Shown: positions 37,699 to 37,734 of the stretch, one piece after another
How the letters are laid out: the number at the start of each line of letters is the position of its first letter
How positions within the stretch are numbered: position 1 is the first letter of the stretch
Origin: a virus
Direction: 5' to 3' (one strand)
IMG/VR virus record: IMGVR_UViG_3300032326_001081
Location: 1 to 37,734 of that record
DNA: 37,734 bases
Notes under the pieces: generated by a model
Databases searched by the model: none
What the model saw: only the letters and a program-made list of their open reading frames with translations
What the model was told of the DNA's origin: nothing
Translations under genes and position numbers: made by a program

Positions 37699-37734
37699 GA
37701 GGCCGTGGGTTCGAATCCCGCTACCCCGACCAGC
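37699..37734 (+). repeat. attR: attR: 36-bp direct repeat, tRNA 3' end copy
   Basis: An exact copy of bases 1-36, including the T-arm, acceptor strand and CCA. The sequence before it is phage DNA, not a tRNA body, so this is the orphan copy left by integration. Together with attL and the adjacent int gene it delimits a prophage of about 37.7 kb. Confidence 0.9.

Overview
The window is one complete prophage. Its first 36 bases (1-36) are repeated exactly as its last 36 (37699-37734), and this repeat is the 3' end of a tRNA gene (T-arm, acceptor strand, CCA; most likely tRNA-Pro). A tyrosine integrase lies next to the right copy and reads inward. Genes are densely packed with ATGA or TGATG stop/start overlaps, coding DNA is GC-rich, and Shine-Dalgarno sites are weak to moderate. 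The structural module is that of a short-tailed podovirus (T7/BPP-1-like): connector-type portal, Bbp19-like protein, scaffold, capsid, gp11/gp12-like tube and nozzle proteins, ejection proteins, tail fibre. The host is a high-GC, probably Gram-negative bacterium. A Verrucomicrobiota host is possible, but the sequence does not prove it.

Layout. 1-800: attL and two small membrane proteins that may be lysogenic conversion genes. 819-1290: leftward HTH repressor with operator-like inverted repeats in its divergent promoter region. 1287-7962: rightward early operon with a cro-position peptide, a HTH_17/excisionase-like protein, a MarR-like protein, a PolX-type nucleotidyltransferase next to a PD-(D/E)XK-like nuclease, a DUF2303-like protein, a DnaQ-like exonuclease, and a lambda-O-like replication protein whose gene contains iteron-like repeats (candidate origin). 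7959-13729: packaging genes. The small (terS) and large (terL) terminase genes are separated by about 3.9 kb of accessory DNA: four small rightward genes, one leftward gene with its own terminator, a C5-cytosine methyltransferase overlapped in a second frame by another credible ORF, and an integron-integrase (IntI)-like recombinase coupled to terL by an ATGA overlap. 13726-32332: virion genes, ending with a 2388-residue protein carrying a HEKTH metallopeptidase-like motif and an ADP-ribosyltransferase-like domain. 32383-35447: tail fibre, SGNH esterase, alpha/beta hydrolase and a small virion protein. 35458-36428: a predicted three-way-junction RNA, a TIGR02594-like endolysin and a membrane/coiled-coil holin-like protein. 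36391-37734: integrase and attR.

The regions most worth following up are the phage-borne IntI-like integrase inside the packaging operon, the two-frame methyltransferase locus, the iterons inside the replication gene, the 476-base non-genic stretch before the capsid gene, and the giant polyvalent ejection protein.
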